DNA from: Streptomyces sp. ALI-76-A
GTDB lineage: Bacteria; Actinomycetota; Actinomycetes; Streptomycetales; Streptomycetaceae
DNA length: 64,000 nt
Assembly (NCBI RefSeq): GCF_030287445.1
Contig: NZ_JASVWB010000003.1
Coordinates: 124,001 to 188,000, forward strand
Direction of reading: 5' to 3'
In this document: piece by piece, positions 1 to 8,402 of the stretch
How positions within the stretch are numbered: the first letter of the stretch is position 1
How the letters are laid out: each line of letters begins with the position of its first letter
Made by a program: the position numbers and the translations under genes
The notes under the pieces: model-generated
Seen by the model: only the letters and a program-made list of their open reading frames with translations
Databases searched by the model: none
What the model was told of the DNA's origin: nothing

Positions 1-2118
1 CCGTACGACGCGCCCGCCCTGGAACTGCGCGGTCCCCTCGACGCGGCCCGGCTCAAGGCGGCGCTCGACCACGTCGCCGTCCGCGACCCCCACGGCCCGG
101 CCTGGCGGCACCGCGTCGACGAACTCGGCCCCGGCCACCACGCGCTGCGGCTGGCGGCCGACGCGCCCGGCACACCGGGCGACGCCTTCCCCTACGGCCG
201 GCTCGCCGACCTGCTCACCCACCCGCTGCCCGGCGTCCGCCCCGCCCGCAGCATCACGGCGACCCCGCTCCAGCGCGAACTCCTCGCCGACTCCGACAGC
301 CACCCCGGCCGTCATGTCGAGCAGCTCACGACGACCTGGCACGGACCCCTCGACCTCGAACGCCTGCGCGCCGCCTGGCAGTCCGTCACCGACCACGAGA
401 GCGTGCTGCGCGCCGCCTTCGACGAGGGGCCCGAACCGCTGATCGTCCTGCACGAGCACCTGGACGCCGCGGTGCTGTGGATGCCGCACGGCGCCGTCCG
501 CTGGAGCGACGTCGTCGAGCAGGACCGCAGGCGCGGCATCGACCCGCGCCGGCCCGGCCCGCTGCGCGTCACCGTCCTGGGCACGGGCCCCGTGGAAGCG
601 GACGAGCCCGTGCCCGCCCGGATGCTGCTCACCTACCACCACGCCCTGCTCGACGACTGGAGCGCGCGGCTGCTGCTGCGCGAGTTCTACCGGGCCTATC
701 TGGCGGGCGGCCGGCTGCCCGGCGGTGAACGCCGGCCCGACATCCGCGACTACGTCCGCTGGCTCGGCCACCAGGAGACCGGCGCCGCCCGCGACTTCTG
801 GTCCAGGACCCTGCCCTCGCCCACCGACGCCGCCTGGCCCCTGCCACCGGCCGGGACCACCACCGGTGCGGGCGGGAGGGACCGGGCGACGTCCACGCGG
901 CCGTCCGACGCCGTCGACCGCACCCGGCTGCGTCTGACCGCCGCCCAGACCGAGCGTCTGGGTGCCTGGGCCGCGCACTGGGGCATCAGCGAGAGCACCG
1001 TCCTGCAGGCCGTCTGGGCCCTGCTGCTGTACCGGGCCCGCGGGGCCCGGGGAGCGGCACGTGTCCGCTTCGACGTCACCGCCTCCGGACGCGGCATCCT
1101 CTTCGACGGCGCCGAGCACATGCCTGCCGCGCTGCGCACCGCGCTGCCGCTGTCCGTCGAGGTCGACCCCCGCGCCACCCTGGCGACCCTGCTCACCGAA
1201 CTCCGCGACCGGACCCTGGACATGTCGGCCTACGAATGGGTCTCCCCGGGACAGGCCCGCTCCTGGGCCACCTCCCAGGCCACCTCCCAGGCCACCTCCG
1301 AGGACACCGGGGAGGACGCCGGGGAGGCCCCCGAGGAGGACGGCACCCTCCTCGTCTTCGAGAGCAGGCCCCGCGACCTCGACGGCCTGGCCCAGGGGCT
1401 CGCCGCCGAGGGCATCCGCGTCGAGCAGGCCGAAATGCTGGGCGCCCGCACGGCCTTCCCCTTCACGCTCGTCGCCCACCACGACGGCGACGGCAGGCTC
1501 GTCCTGACCGCGTCCTACGACCGGGTCCGGCTCGACGACGCCGCCGGCGTCCTCAGCCACAGTGCCCTGCTGCTGGGCGAACTGCCCTACCTGGCCGGCG
1601 ATTCCACGACCGTGGCCGACGTCCTGGACCTGCTGACCGCCACCATCGACGCCATCGACGCCGTCTCACCGGCCCGCGACGAAAACACCGCGCCCGCCCG
1701 CGACCCGGCAGGCCCCCGGCCCGCGGTCGCGGCGGAACCCCCGCTCGTCCCGCTGCGCACCGCACGCGCCGCAGACGCGGGCACCGTCTGCCTCGTGCAG
1801 ACCCACGGCACCCCCCGCTCCCGCTACGACCGGCTCGCCCGGGCCTACCGGGGCCCGGAGTCGATCGTCCTGCTGCGGCCCCTGCCCGGCGGGACCCACG
1901 CCCGGTACACCGCGCTGCGGCCCCTGGCCGACGCGGACGAACTCCTCGTCCTGGGCGCCTTCTCCGGCGGCGGAACCATCACCTACGAGATCGCCCGGCG
2001 CATCGCGGCCAACGGCGGACGGCCTCCGCTCGTGGTGCTCACCGGTGCCGTGGCCGACGCCGACGGCCACGCCCGGATGCTCGAGACCGCCGCCGAACGA
2101 GCCGGACACCCCGGATGA
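1..2118 (+). CDS. NRPS C-terminal part: condensation domain plus truncated thioesterase (5' end outside window)
   Basis: The frame is open from base 1, so the start lies upstream. Residues about 1-80 look like the N-terminal piece of a condensation-type fold. A second, full condensation domain runs from about 85 to 530 and carries the catalytic motif HHALLDD (H213, H214, D218; family HHxxxD), which condenses an acyl or peptidyl carrier substrate with an amine or alcohol. A low-complexity Ser/Thr/Glu stretch with a 12-base tandem repeat sits near residues 423-447. The last 125 residues begin like a type I thioesterase, with a serine elbow GAFSGG (S655) in which the usual first Gly of GxSxG is Ala. 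The protein stops about 50 residues after this serine, before the expected catalytic Asp and His, so hydrolysis or cyclisation is doubtful. No A or carrier domain is visible here. It may belong to a neighbouring cluster or attach an extra acyl group; the sequence does not decide. Confidence 0.75.
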   Translation, partial: PYDAPALELRGPLDAARLKAALDHVAVRDPHGPAWRHRVDELGPGHHALRLAADAPGTPGDAFPYGRLADLLTHPLPGVRPARSITATPLQRELLADSDSHPGRHVEQLTTTWHGPLDLERLRAAWQSVTDHESVLRAAFDEGPEPLIVLHEHLDAAVLWMPHGAVRWSDVVEQDRRRGIDPRRPGPLRVTVLGTGPVEADEPVPARMLLTYHHALLDDWSARLLLREFYRAYLAGGRLPGGERRPDIRDYVRWLGHQETGAARDFWSRTLPSPTDAAWPLPPAGTTTGAGGRDRATSTRPSDAVDRTRLRLTAAQTERLGAWAAHWGISESTVLQAVWALLLYRARGARGAARVRFDVTASGRGILFDGAEHMPAALRTALPLSVEVDPRATLATLLTELRDRTLDMSAYEWVSPGQARSWATSQATSQATSEDTGEDAGEAPEEDGTLLVFESRPRDLDGLAQGLAAEGIRVEQAEMLGARTAFPFTLVAHHDGDGRLVLTASYDRVRLDDAAGVLSHSALLLGELPYLAGDSTTVADVLDLLTATIDAIDAVSPARDENTAPARDPAGPRPAVAAEPPLVPLRTARAADAGTVCLVQTHGTPRSRYDRLARAYRGPESIVLLRPLPGGTHARYTALRPLADADELLVLGAFSGGGTITYEIARRIAANGGRPPLVVLTGAVADADGHARMLETAAERAGHPG
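1267..1302 (+). repeat. 12-bp tandem repeat, three units, in NRPS gene
   Basis: GCCACCTCCCAG occurs twice in a row, followed by a third unit with one change (GCCACCTCCGAG). It encodes ATSQ units inside a flexible acidic insertion of the condensation-domain protein. Being in frame, it probably varies in copy number without breaking the gene. Confidence 0.8.
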
Positions 2119-2856
2119 CCGGCCGGGCGGGCGCCGGCCGTGTCCGACGTCCCTTCGCGGACCGGATCCCGGCCGGGACCGAGCTGTTCACCCGCACCCG
2201 GTCGGTGCCCGCACGCGGGCCGGGGCACCCGGACGCGAAGGCCGCCCGTCCGCACCCGGACGCGCCCGGCGTGAAGCTGACGAAGCCGTTCACGATCGGG
2301 TCGCCGAGCTGGAACGGCGCGTCGCGACCGGCGATCACCACCATCACCGCGAGCGCGGCGGCGCCGCGCGCTGGATCGCTCCCGCGCGGTCCGGGTGCCT
2401 CGGGAACCACCGTCGGCTCCGACACCCGCGCGGTCATGGACGGCCTCCGCACGGCGGACGGACGAGCGACGACCGTCGGTCACCGCCCCCCGGAACCGCC
2501 GGAGAACCGCTCCGGCTCCACTCGAAGACGCCCGTCGCCGTCCACCGCGGCGCCACCGCCGGAGGCGGTCGTGACCCGACGCGCGAGGCGCGGCGGTTCG
2601 AGCCGCACGACGGTGCGCACCGGCGCGGCCGCGCGCCACGCGGCGAACGCCCCGCCGAACGCGCCCCGCGGCCGCCCGGCCCATGCCGGGCGGCGGTTGG
2701 GACTACCCACGTTGGTGATGGTCCCGGTGAGCGGTGCGGGCGAGACTGATCGGGCTTCGCACGAGCGGGGCGTCGACGGCCGTGCCGGGTGTCCGTGCTT
2801 CCGCGGCCGCACCCGCCCGCGCGGGCGATCCATGGGGAAGAAGAACTGGGGGATCC
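2119..2856. other. 738-bp region without a recognisable gene
   Basis: Several frames stay open because of the GC content, but none shows a family motif, a good ribosome site or natural amino-acid composition; the plus-strand frames are Arg/Pro/Gly-rich shadows. I could not find the missing C-terminal half of the thioesterase in any frame. A perfect hairpin lies at 2671-2694. The promoter of the oxidoreductase pair is probably in the last 150 bases, but I see no convincing -10/-35. Confidence 0.6.
2671..2694 (+). terminator. 10-bp perfect hairpin with 4-nt loop
   Basis: GCCGCCCGGC pairs fully with GCCGGGCGGC around the loop CCAT. It lies about 550 bases after the NRPS stop and 160 bases before the oxidoreductase start. 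There is no T-run, which is common for actinomycete terminators. It could end leftover NRPS transcription or simply reflect GC-rich composition. Confidence 0.4.
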
Positions 2857-3843
2857 ATGCGGCGGCTTGAGATAGCACTGATCGGCGCGGGGCTGATAGC
2901 GCGGATGCACCTGGAGGCGTGGACCGCCGCCGGGGCGTCGGTGCGCGTCCACTCCCAGGACGGCCGCGCCGCCGACCTGGCCGACGAGTTCGGGGCCAAG
3001 GCCGTCGACTCGCTGGCCGAGGCCCTGGACGGCGCGGACGCCGTGGACATCTGCTCGCCGACCGGCACCCACCGTGACATCGCCCTGGCCGCCATCGACC
3101 GGGGCGTGGCGGTGGTGTGCGAGAAGCCGCTGGCGGCCGACGTCGCGGAGGCCGAGGAGATCGTCGGCGCGGCGGAGCGGGCCGGCGTGCCGGTCTACCC
3201 GGCGCACGACATCCGCTTCGCCCCGGCCTTCGCCCGGCTCCACGAGCTGGTGGCCGCAGGCCGCCTGGGCGCGGGCACGGTCGCCCGGTTCACCATCGCC
3301 GGCTACCACCCCCGGCCCTGGACCGGCCACGCCTCCGCGGAGTCGGGCGGGATCCTGACCGACAACATGCTGCACGGCGTGGACATCGCCTACTGGATCT
3401 TCGGGGACGTCGTACGGGTGCACGCCCACTACCAGGGTGAGATCGCCGCCCCGGCCCCGCAGGGCGCCGCCGCGGTCGGAACAGCCGTTCTCACCCACGC
3501 CAGTGGCGCCCTCAGCCAGGTCGTGGCCCGGTGGACTCCGACCCCGCAGCCGCCCATCCGCGTCGCCTACCACGTCTCGGGCACGGGCGGCACGATCGTC
3601 CACGACTCCGAATGGCCCCAGGAGATCCAGGTGTCCGGCGGCCCGGCCGGTGCCTTCGGGTACTACGGGGAATCCCCGTTCTTCTCCGAGATCCGCGAGT
3701 TCGCCCAGGCGTTGAGGGGCGGACCCGAGCCGCGCCTGGTGTCCCACGACGCACTGGCCGCCGTCCGCATCACCCAAGCCGCGGCACGGTCCGCCTGGAC
3801 GGGACGAGCCGTCGAACTGCCCGTGAAGGGGGCCGCCGCATGA
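2857..3843 (+). CDS. Gfo/Idh/MocA-family NAD(P)-dependent oxidoreductase (RifS-like)
   Basis: A 328-residue cytosolic dehydrogenase. The N-terminal Rossmann motif is IGAGLIA (residues 9-15), the family EKP motif is E89-K90-P91, and the C-terminal half carries the GGILTDNMLHGVD region with the Asp and His typical of the substrate pocket. The start ATG at 2857 is preceded by GGGGGA at a good distance; the ATG at 2832 is out of frame. The family oxidises or reduces sugar, cyclitol or similar hydroxyls. Its place at the left edge of an ansamycin PKS, paired with a second member and followed by a P450 that abuts the loading-module PKS, recalls rifS-rifT-orf0-rifA of the rifamycin cluster. A role in tailoring the ansa chain or in precursor supply is inference. 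It overlaps the next gene by 4 bases (ATGA), so the two are probably translationally coupled. Confidence 0.85.
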   Translation: MRRLEIALIGAGLIARMHLEAWTAAGASVRVHSQDGRAADLADEFGAKAVDSLAEALDGADAVDICSPTGTHRDIALAAIDRGVAVVCEKPLAADVAEAEEIVGAAERAGVPVYPAHDIRFAPAFARLHELVAAGRLGAGTVARFTIAGYHPRPWTGHASAESGGILTDNMLHGVDIAYWIFGDVVRVHAHYQGEIAAPAPQGAAAVGTAVLTHASGALSQVVARWTPTPQPPIRVAYHVSGTGGTIVHDSEWPQEIQVSGGPAGAFGYYGESPFFSEIREFAQALRGGPEPRLVSHDALAAVRITQAAARSAWTGRAVELPVKGAAA

Positions 3844-4817
3844 AGGTCGCCGTGTTGTCGTTCGCCCACGAGCGCGCCGCGACATACGCCCGGCTGCTGC
3901 ACGAGATGCCGGACGTGGACCTGGTCCTCGCGGACCCCGACGGCGCACCGGACGATCCGGCGCGGGGCAGGGACACCGCCCGGCGGCTCGGCTCGGCCTA
4001 CGCGGACAGCTGGGACGAGCTGTTCGCGCTGCGCCCCGACGCCGTGGTCGTCACCAGCGAGACCGACCGCCGCCGGGAACTGGTCGAGCGGGCGGCCGCG
4101 GCCGGGGCGCACGTGCTGTGCGAGCATCCGCTGGCAGCCGACGAGGCGGACGCGCTGGCCATGGTGCGGGCCTGCGAGAACGCCGGCGTGCGCCTCAGCC
4201 TCGCCTCGCCGACCTGCTTCGGCCCGGCGTTCGCCGCCGTACGCCGGCAGATCGAGAGCGGTGAGGTCCTCGGCGGTCTCACGACCATCCACGGGGCGTA
4301 CAACAGGCCGCAGACGGCGCAGGGCGGAGCGCTGGACGCCAACGCGCCCGCCCTGCTCGACATGGTGGACACCGTGCTCGGCGGGATAGCCGCGGAGCAG
4401 GTCTACGCGCAGACCAACCACATCCTCGGCACGGAGCCGGGCATCGAGAGCGCGGCACTCGTCAGCGTCCGCTACGCGGACGGCACCGTCGTGTCGATCG
4501 ACTGCAGTTGGGGCCCGGCGGAGGGCGGACCGGCCATGACCTTCATCGGAGACCGGGCGACCGCGGAGTTCACCGCCTCCCCGCGGCTGATCGGCGGATT
4601 CGACTCCGCCACGTCCCGTGAACGGTGGGAGACGCGCGGGGACGACCCGTACGCGGTCATGCTCGGCGAGTTCCTCGCCGCGGCCCGCCAGGGGACCGGA
4701 GCCGGCCCGGACGGCGCGACCGGAGTGCGTACGCTGCGGATCATCCGGGCGGCCCGGGCGTCCGTACGCACCGGCCAGCCCGTCGAGCCGGCCGGACCGC
4801 ACACCGTGGCGTCCTAG
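3840..4817 (+). CDS. Degenerate Gfo/Idh/MocA-family protein (RifT-like)
   Basis: A 325-residue protein of the same fold as its upstream neighbour, starting inside that gene's stop codon. It differs at key positions. The N-terminus (MKVAVLSFAHERA) lacks the glycine-rich nucleotide loop. The EKP motif reads E95-H96-P97, losing the lysine usually needed for catalysis. The ALDANAPALLDMVD segment lacks the usual pocket histidine. These are direct observations; that the protein is a non-catalytic partner forming a heteromer with the 2857-3843 product is inference. The alternative is an enzyme with altered chemistry. It ends 29 bases before a palindromic repeat and a strong hairpin that closes the transcript. 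Confidence 0.8.
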   Translation: MKVAVLSFAHERAATYARLLHEMPDVDLVLADPDGAPDDPARGRDTARRLGSAYADSWDELFALRPDAVVVTSETDRRRELVERAAAAGAHVLCEHPLAADEADALAMVRACENAGVRLSLASPTCFGPAFAAVRRQIESGEVLGGLTTIHGAYNRPQTAQGGALDANAPALLDMVDTVLGGIAAEQVYAQTNHILGTEPGIESAALVSVRYADGTVVSIDCSWGPAEGGPAMTFIGDRATAEFTASPRLIGGFDSATSRERWETRGDDPYAVMLGEFLAAARQGTGAGPDGATGVRTLRIIRAARASVRTGQPVEPAGPHTVAS

Positions 4818-4842
4818 CCGTTCCCCGCCCGGCCGGTTCGAC

Positions 4843-4917
4843 GCGGCGGGCACGGCTCCCGGTGATCACGGAGTGCGAACTCGCCGATCACCCCGGCGCA
4901 GGGAGCGTGCCTGCCGC
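4843..4917. repeat. Nested palindromic element, copy A
   Basis: Outer arms GCGGCGGGCACG (4843-4854) and CGTGCCTGCCGC (4906-4917) pair with one mismatch. Inside them GGTGATC (4861-4867) pairs with GATCACC (4886-4892), and GAGT/ACTC pair around GCGA at the centre. A related element lies at 8403-8475 in inverted orientation: the reverse complement of that copy keeps the arms, the GGTGATCAC half-site, the central AGTGC and the unequal spacers. Possibilities are a mobile palindrome, an operator or an RNA structure. Confidence 0.65.
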
Positions 4918-4921
4918 GGCT

Positions 4922-4984
4922 GGTGGAACGAGCGGAGCGGGGCCACCGCCGGTACGGCGGTGGCCCCGCTCCGCTCGTTCCACC
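4922..4984. terminator. Perfect 29-bp hairpin between convergent genes
   Basis: Bases 4922-4950 are exactly complementary to 4956-4984 around the five-base loop GGTAC. It lies between the stop of the plus-strand oxidoreductase (4817) and the stop of the minus-strand methyltransferase (5008), so it reads as a two-way transcription terminator. There is no T-run on either side. Its length is unusual and would make a very stable structure. Confidence 0.85.
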
Positions 4985-5007
4985 TGTGCGCCCGTCGGCC
5001 CCCTGGG

Positions 5008-5805
5008 TCAGGCGGCAGGTCGCCGGGCGACGATCCTGGCGTGGTGGGGGTCGGTCCTGCCCGCCTGGATCATGGCGGTCAGGACCTCGTCCACGAACTC
5101 GTCGCCGCGGTCGCCCAGTGCGGCGGCCTGGGTGGCGAATCCGGCGAGCTTGTACCGCTCGCGCATCTCGGGCAGGTCCGCCATGGTCTTCTTCGCGCTG
5201 AACGGGTGGGGGAGCTCCGGCTCGTAGTGGACGAGTTCCAGACCGGCCTCCTGAAGCACCGTGGCCACTTCTTCGGCCGGATACTCGTACGCCCCCGGCT
5301 GGGCCTCGGCGAGCAGGTCCTTCCACTTCGGGCTGCCCGCGATGTCCCGCAGGATCCCGAACATGCCGGGGCCCTCGCCGCGCGGGTGGGCACCGGTCCA
5401 CTGGAGGACGAGGTACCCGCCCGGGCGGAGCCCGCGGGCCATCCGACGCAGCGGCTCGTCGACCCCGGTCACCCAGTGCAGCACCCAGGACGAGTGGATG
5501 ACGCCGAACCGGCCCTGCGGGAACTCCAGTTGCTCGGCCGGGCAGACCTCGGCGGTCACGGGGAGCCCGTCACAGAGCTTCCGGGTGGCCTCCACCATGG
5601 ACTGGGACGCGTCACTGGCCCAGACCTCGAACCCCCGCTCCGCGACGAACCGCGCGACCTCCCCGGTGCCGCAGCCGATCTCGGCGAACGCGCCGCCCTG
5701 TTCCAGGGCGTCACCCGTGAACCGGAGCGCGGTCAGTGCCGTCCTGACGTGCGGTGCGTTCACCTGCGCGAAATCCTCCGCCTTCCAGGCGTGGGTTTCG
5801 GTCAT
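5008..5805 (-). CDS. Class I SAM-dependent methyltransferase (trans-aconitate methyltransferase-like)
   Basis: A 265-residue soluble protein with the SAM-binding motif EIGCGTGE (residues 42-49), an acidic residue after the next strand (VWASDAS) and a post-II motif GVIHSSWVLHWV, followed by a RMARGLRPGGYL strand. The order and spacing resemble trans-aconitate 2-methyltransferase and other small-molecule O-methyltransferases. The ATG at 5805 is preceded on the minus strand by GAAAGGAC. It is the last gene of a minus-strand group (P450, methyltransferase, this gene) and starts 34 bases after the previous stop. In an ansamycin cluster it would methylate a hydroxyl or carboxylate of the macrolactam; the substrate cannot be read from the sequence. 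Confidence 0.8.
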   Translation of the reverse strand: MTETHAWKAEDFAQVNAPHVRTALTALRFTGDALEQGGAFAEIGCGTGEVARFVAERGFEVWASDASQSMVEATRKLCDGLPVTAEVCPAEQLEFPQGRFGVIHSSWVLHWVTGVDEPLRRMARGLRPGGYLVLQWTGAHPRGEGPGMFGILRDIAGSPKWKDLLAEAQPGAYEYPAEEVATVLQEAGLELVHYEPELPHPFSAKKTMADLPEMRERYKLAGFATQAAALGDRGDEFVDEVLTAMIQAGRTDPHHARIVARRPAA

Positions 5806-5839
5806 GGGCGAAAGTCCTTTCTCGGGGTCGGTGCGACGG

Positions 5840-6559
5840 CTAGTCGATGCGTTCGGCGGTGAGCTGCCAGACCTGCGACAGGATCCGGCCCTGCGCGTCG
5901 AGTTCCAGGTCGGTGCGCGGCGCCTTGCCGGTCACCTGGCCGAGGAGCTCGGGGGTGAAGGAGGTGTCGTACAGGGCCGGCTTGATCGAGGTGATGTCCC
6001 ACAGCTTGCCGACGGTCTCGCGCAGGTTCTGCTCACTGATCCGCTGAAGGACGGGGAAGGCCGGGCGCAGTTCCTTGGAGAAGCACCACAGGTGCAGCCG
6101 CGCGCCGGGCCTGGTCGCACGGTGCAGCGCGGCGACGTAGCTGTGCTGGCTCTCCTCGCTCAGGCAGTGGTAGAGCGCGCTGTCGACGACGGTGTCGAAA
6201 CGGTTCTCGAAGCCGTCCAGGGTGGACGCGTCGGCGACGGCGAACTCGACGTCGAGGCCCTGGGCGCGGGCGCGCCTGCGGCACTCGTCGATGGCGTTGG
6301 CCGACCCGTCGACGCCGGTGGTGCGGTAGCCGCGCGAGGCGAGGAAGATGGCGTTGTCGCCGAGCCCGCAGCCGACGTCGATGACCTCGCCCTTGATCTG
6401 GCCGGCCTCCTCCAGCGCCACCAGGGCCGACTGGGCCCGGCCGATGTCCCACGGGGTGGGCAGGGCGTCCGGGGTGTCCTCGCGGTAACCCTCGTAGACG
6501 GCTTCGAGGTTGAGGTTCTCCAGGGTGACGTTGCGCAGCGTGTACTTCTCTTCGGTCAC
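5840..6559 (-). CDS. Class I SAM-dependent methyltransferase
   Basis: A 239-residue protein with SAM motif I DVGCGLGDN (61-69), the acidic ribose-binding residue in TTGVDGSANAID, and the motif VVDSALYHCL where small-molecule methyltransferases place substrate-facing residues. The start is a GTG (bases 6557-6559) with GGAG eight bases upstream on the minus strand. It lies 93 bases after the P450 gene and 34 bases before the second methyltransferase. The two methyltransferases are not close copies, so they probably modify different positions. O-methylation of the ansamycin is the likeliest role, for example a counterpart of the rifamycin 27-O-methylation step, but this is inference. Confidence 0.8.
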   Translation of the reverse strand: MTEEKYTLRNVTLENLNLEAVYEGYREDTPDALPTPWDIGRAQSALVALEEAGQIKGEVIDVGCGLGDNAIFLASRGYRTTGVDGSANAIDECRRRARAQGLDVEFAVADASTLDGFENRFDTVVDSALYHCLSEESQHSYVAALHRATRPGARLHLWCFSKELRPAFPVLQRISEQNLRETVGKLWDITSIKPALYDTSFTPELLGQVTGKAPRTDLELDAQGRILSQVWQLTAERID

Positions 6560-6652
6560 GTGAGTCTCCAGCCAGTGGTGTGGTGAGCGTGGGACGGGCT
6601 TGGGCGGCCGGGCGTCCTCGGTCCGACGGGCCGATGCGCGCCTCGACGGTTC

Positions 6653-7909
6653 TCAGGCGAGGCGCAGCGGGATCTGCTCGGCCCGGGTGAAACCGGGGCG
6701 CAGTGTCCACGGGATCTGGTCGCGGGCCACCGCGAGGGACAGGTCCGGGAACCGGGTGAACAGCGCGTCCAGCGCCACCTCCGCCTCCAGCAGGGCCAGC
6801 GGGGCGCCGAGGCAGTAGTGCGCCCCCTGTCCGAACCCGAGGTGGGCGTGGCCGGTGTCGCGGCCGACGTCCAGCCGCCGGGGGTCCTCGTACTTGCGCG
6901 GGTCGGTGTTCGCGGACAGGAGCAGCGGAACGACCGGCTCCCCCTTCGGGATGGCCACGCCGCCGAGCTCGACGTCCTCGACCGGGTAGCGGGGCTGCCC
7001 GAACTGGGCGGGGCCCAGGCGCATGAGCTCGTTGACCGCCTGCGGCCAGCGGGACGGGTCCTCGCGCAGCAGCGCGAGCTGGTCCGGGTTCTCCAGCAGG
7101 GCGAGCACCGAGTTGCCCAGCAGGTACGTCGTGGTCTCGTGCCCGGCGATCACCATGGTGAAGACGAGGGAGACCATCTCCCGGTCCGAGAGGCGGTCGC
7201 CGTCGTCCTCCTGGGCTTGGATGAACGCACTGATCAGGTCGTCACGGGGTGCGGCGCGACGGCGCGCGATGATGTCGAGCAGCTGGCCGATGCTGTCGCG
7301 GAAGACCGTGGGGAGCCGTTCGACGTGCGCCATGGGCGTGGACAGGACGCTGCCCCAGTCGTGCCACTGCGGGCGGTCGTCCTCGTCGATGCCGATCAGC
7401 TCGCAGATGACGGTGATCGGCAGCGGGTAGGAGAACGCCGCCATGAGGTCGACCGGGGCGCCGTCGCGCCCGGCCTCCGCCATCCGGTCGAGCAGAGAGG
7501 TGGTGATCTCCTCGATCCGGGGACGCAGCCGGGCCACGCGGCGCGCGGTGAAGGCGCGGGAGGCCAGCTTGCGCAGGCGGCGGTGGTCGGCGCCGTCGAT
7601 CTCGAAGATCTTGTCCGCGAGGTAGTCGACCAGATCGGTCGGGATGTTGAGCTTCTTCATGATCGTGAACCGGTCGCGCGGCGTGGCCCCCGGCACGGAT
7701 GCCGGGTTGTTGACGAACTGGGGATCGGTCAGCAGCCGGCGCACGTCGGCGTAACGGCTGACCAGCCACATCGGTGGCCCGCCCATCAACGTGCCGGTCA
7801 GGATCGGCGCCTGCTCGCGCAGCTTGGCGTACTCGCCGAACGGATCGGCCGTCAGCTCCGGCGAGAGCAGCTCGACCGCATGGGCCGGGTTCCCGATGGT
7901 GGTGGTCAT
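6653..7909 (-). CDS. Cytochrome P450 monooxygenase
   Basis: A full-length soluble bacterial P450 of 418 residues. It has the I-helix oxygen-activation motif AGHETT (near residue 255), the K-helix ExxR in NELMR (near 292), and the haem-binding FGQGAHYCLG with the cysteine ligand at C366. The ATG at 7909 has AAGGGGAA upstream. No membrane anchor is present, so it needs separate ferredoxin and reductase partners, none of which lie in the window. It heads a group with two methyltransferases, so an oxidation followed by methylation is plausible. It is clearly different from the plus-strand P450 at 9652, so the cluster can perform at least two oxidations. Confidence 0.9.
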   Translation of the reverse strand: MTTTIGNPAHAVELLSPELTADPFGEYAKLREQAPILTGTLMGGPPMWLVSRYADVRRLLTDPQFVNNPASVPGATPRDRFTIMKKLNIPTDLVDYLADKIFEIDGADHRRLRKLASRAFTARRVARLRPRIEEITTSLLDRMAEAGRDGAPVDLMAAFSYPLPITVICELIGIDEDDRPQWHDWGSVLSTPMAHVERLPTVFRDSIGQLLDIIARRRAAPRDDLISAFIQAQEDDGDRLSDREMVSLVFTMVIAGHETTTYLLGNSVLALLENPDQLALLREDPSRWPQAVNELMRLGPAQFGQPRYPVEDVELGGVAIPKGEPVVPLLLSANTDPRKYEDPRRLDVGRDTGHAHLGFGQGAHYCLGAPLALLEAEVALDALFTRFPDLSLAVARDQIPWTLRPGFTRAEQIPLRLA

Positions 7910-8188
7910 GGGTGTTCCCCTTCTGCGTCACATGAATGCGGACCGATGAAAACGGCGCACCCGGCTTTCCCTGTTCGCCGTTCAGTGCGGCCGACCCGGC
8001 TCATCAGCAGGTGAGGAACCAAATGGCCGACTCGGCATCCCTCGACCTGACAGGGCTTCACGGATCCTCCGACCTGCCCGGAGCGTCTTGCTGGTTCCCC
8101 GGCGCGACGGAATTCGGCGCTGGACAGCGCGGAGCGGAGCGCGCTGTGGCCGGATTCCGCAGCGAGGCCGTCGGACGCGTGATCGCGC

Positions 8189-8204
8189 GGCCACCGCGGT
8201 GGCC
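8189..8204. promoter_or_regulatory. 16-bp perfect palindrome upstream of P450
   Basis: GGCCACCGCGGTGGCC is perfectly symmetric and lies 280 bases upstream of the minus-strand P450 start. A dimeric repressor could bind it, but GC-only palindromes of this length also arise by chance in such DNA. Confidence 0.3.
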
Positions 8205-8402
8205 GGGGTCCGGTCCGGCGGCACGCCCGTCCACGGCAAGCCCCGCACGCGCCGTCCACCGCGATCGCTGTCGCGTCGACGTACGGAGGCGGGGCCGGCG
8301 GCCCTGGTGGCGGTGCGGATCGGGCAGGCCGGGCGGATTCGGGGCAGGCCGGATCCCGGCCCGTGAGCCGGCCCGGTCCCGCGGGGACCGCGGGTGACGG
8401 CG

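Noticed and set aside
2039..2452. Minus-strand frame of 137 codons with a hydrophobic stretch
   Set aside because: It overlaps the NRPS end, shows no recognisable family and becomes Arg-rich; not enough to call a gene or gene remnant.
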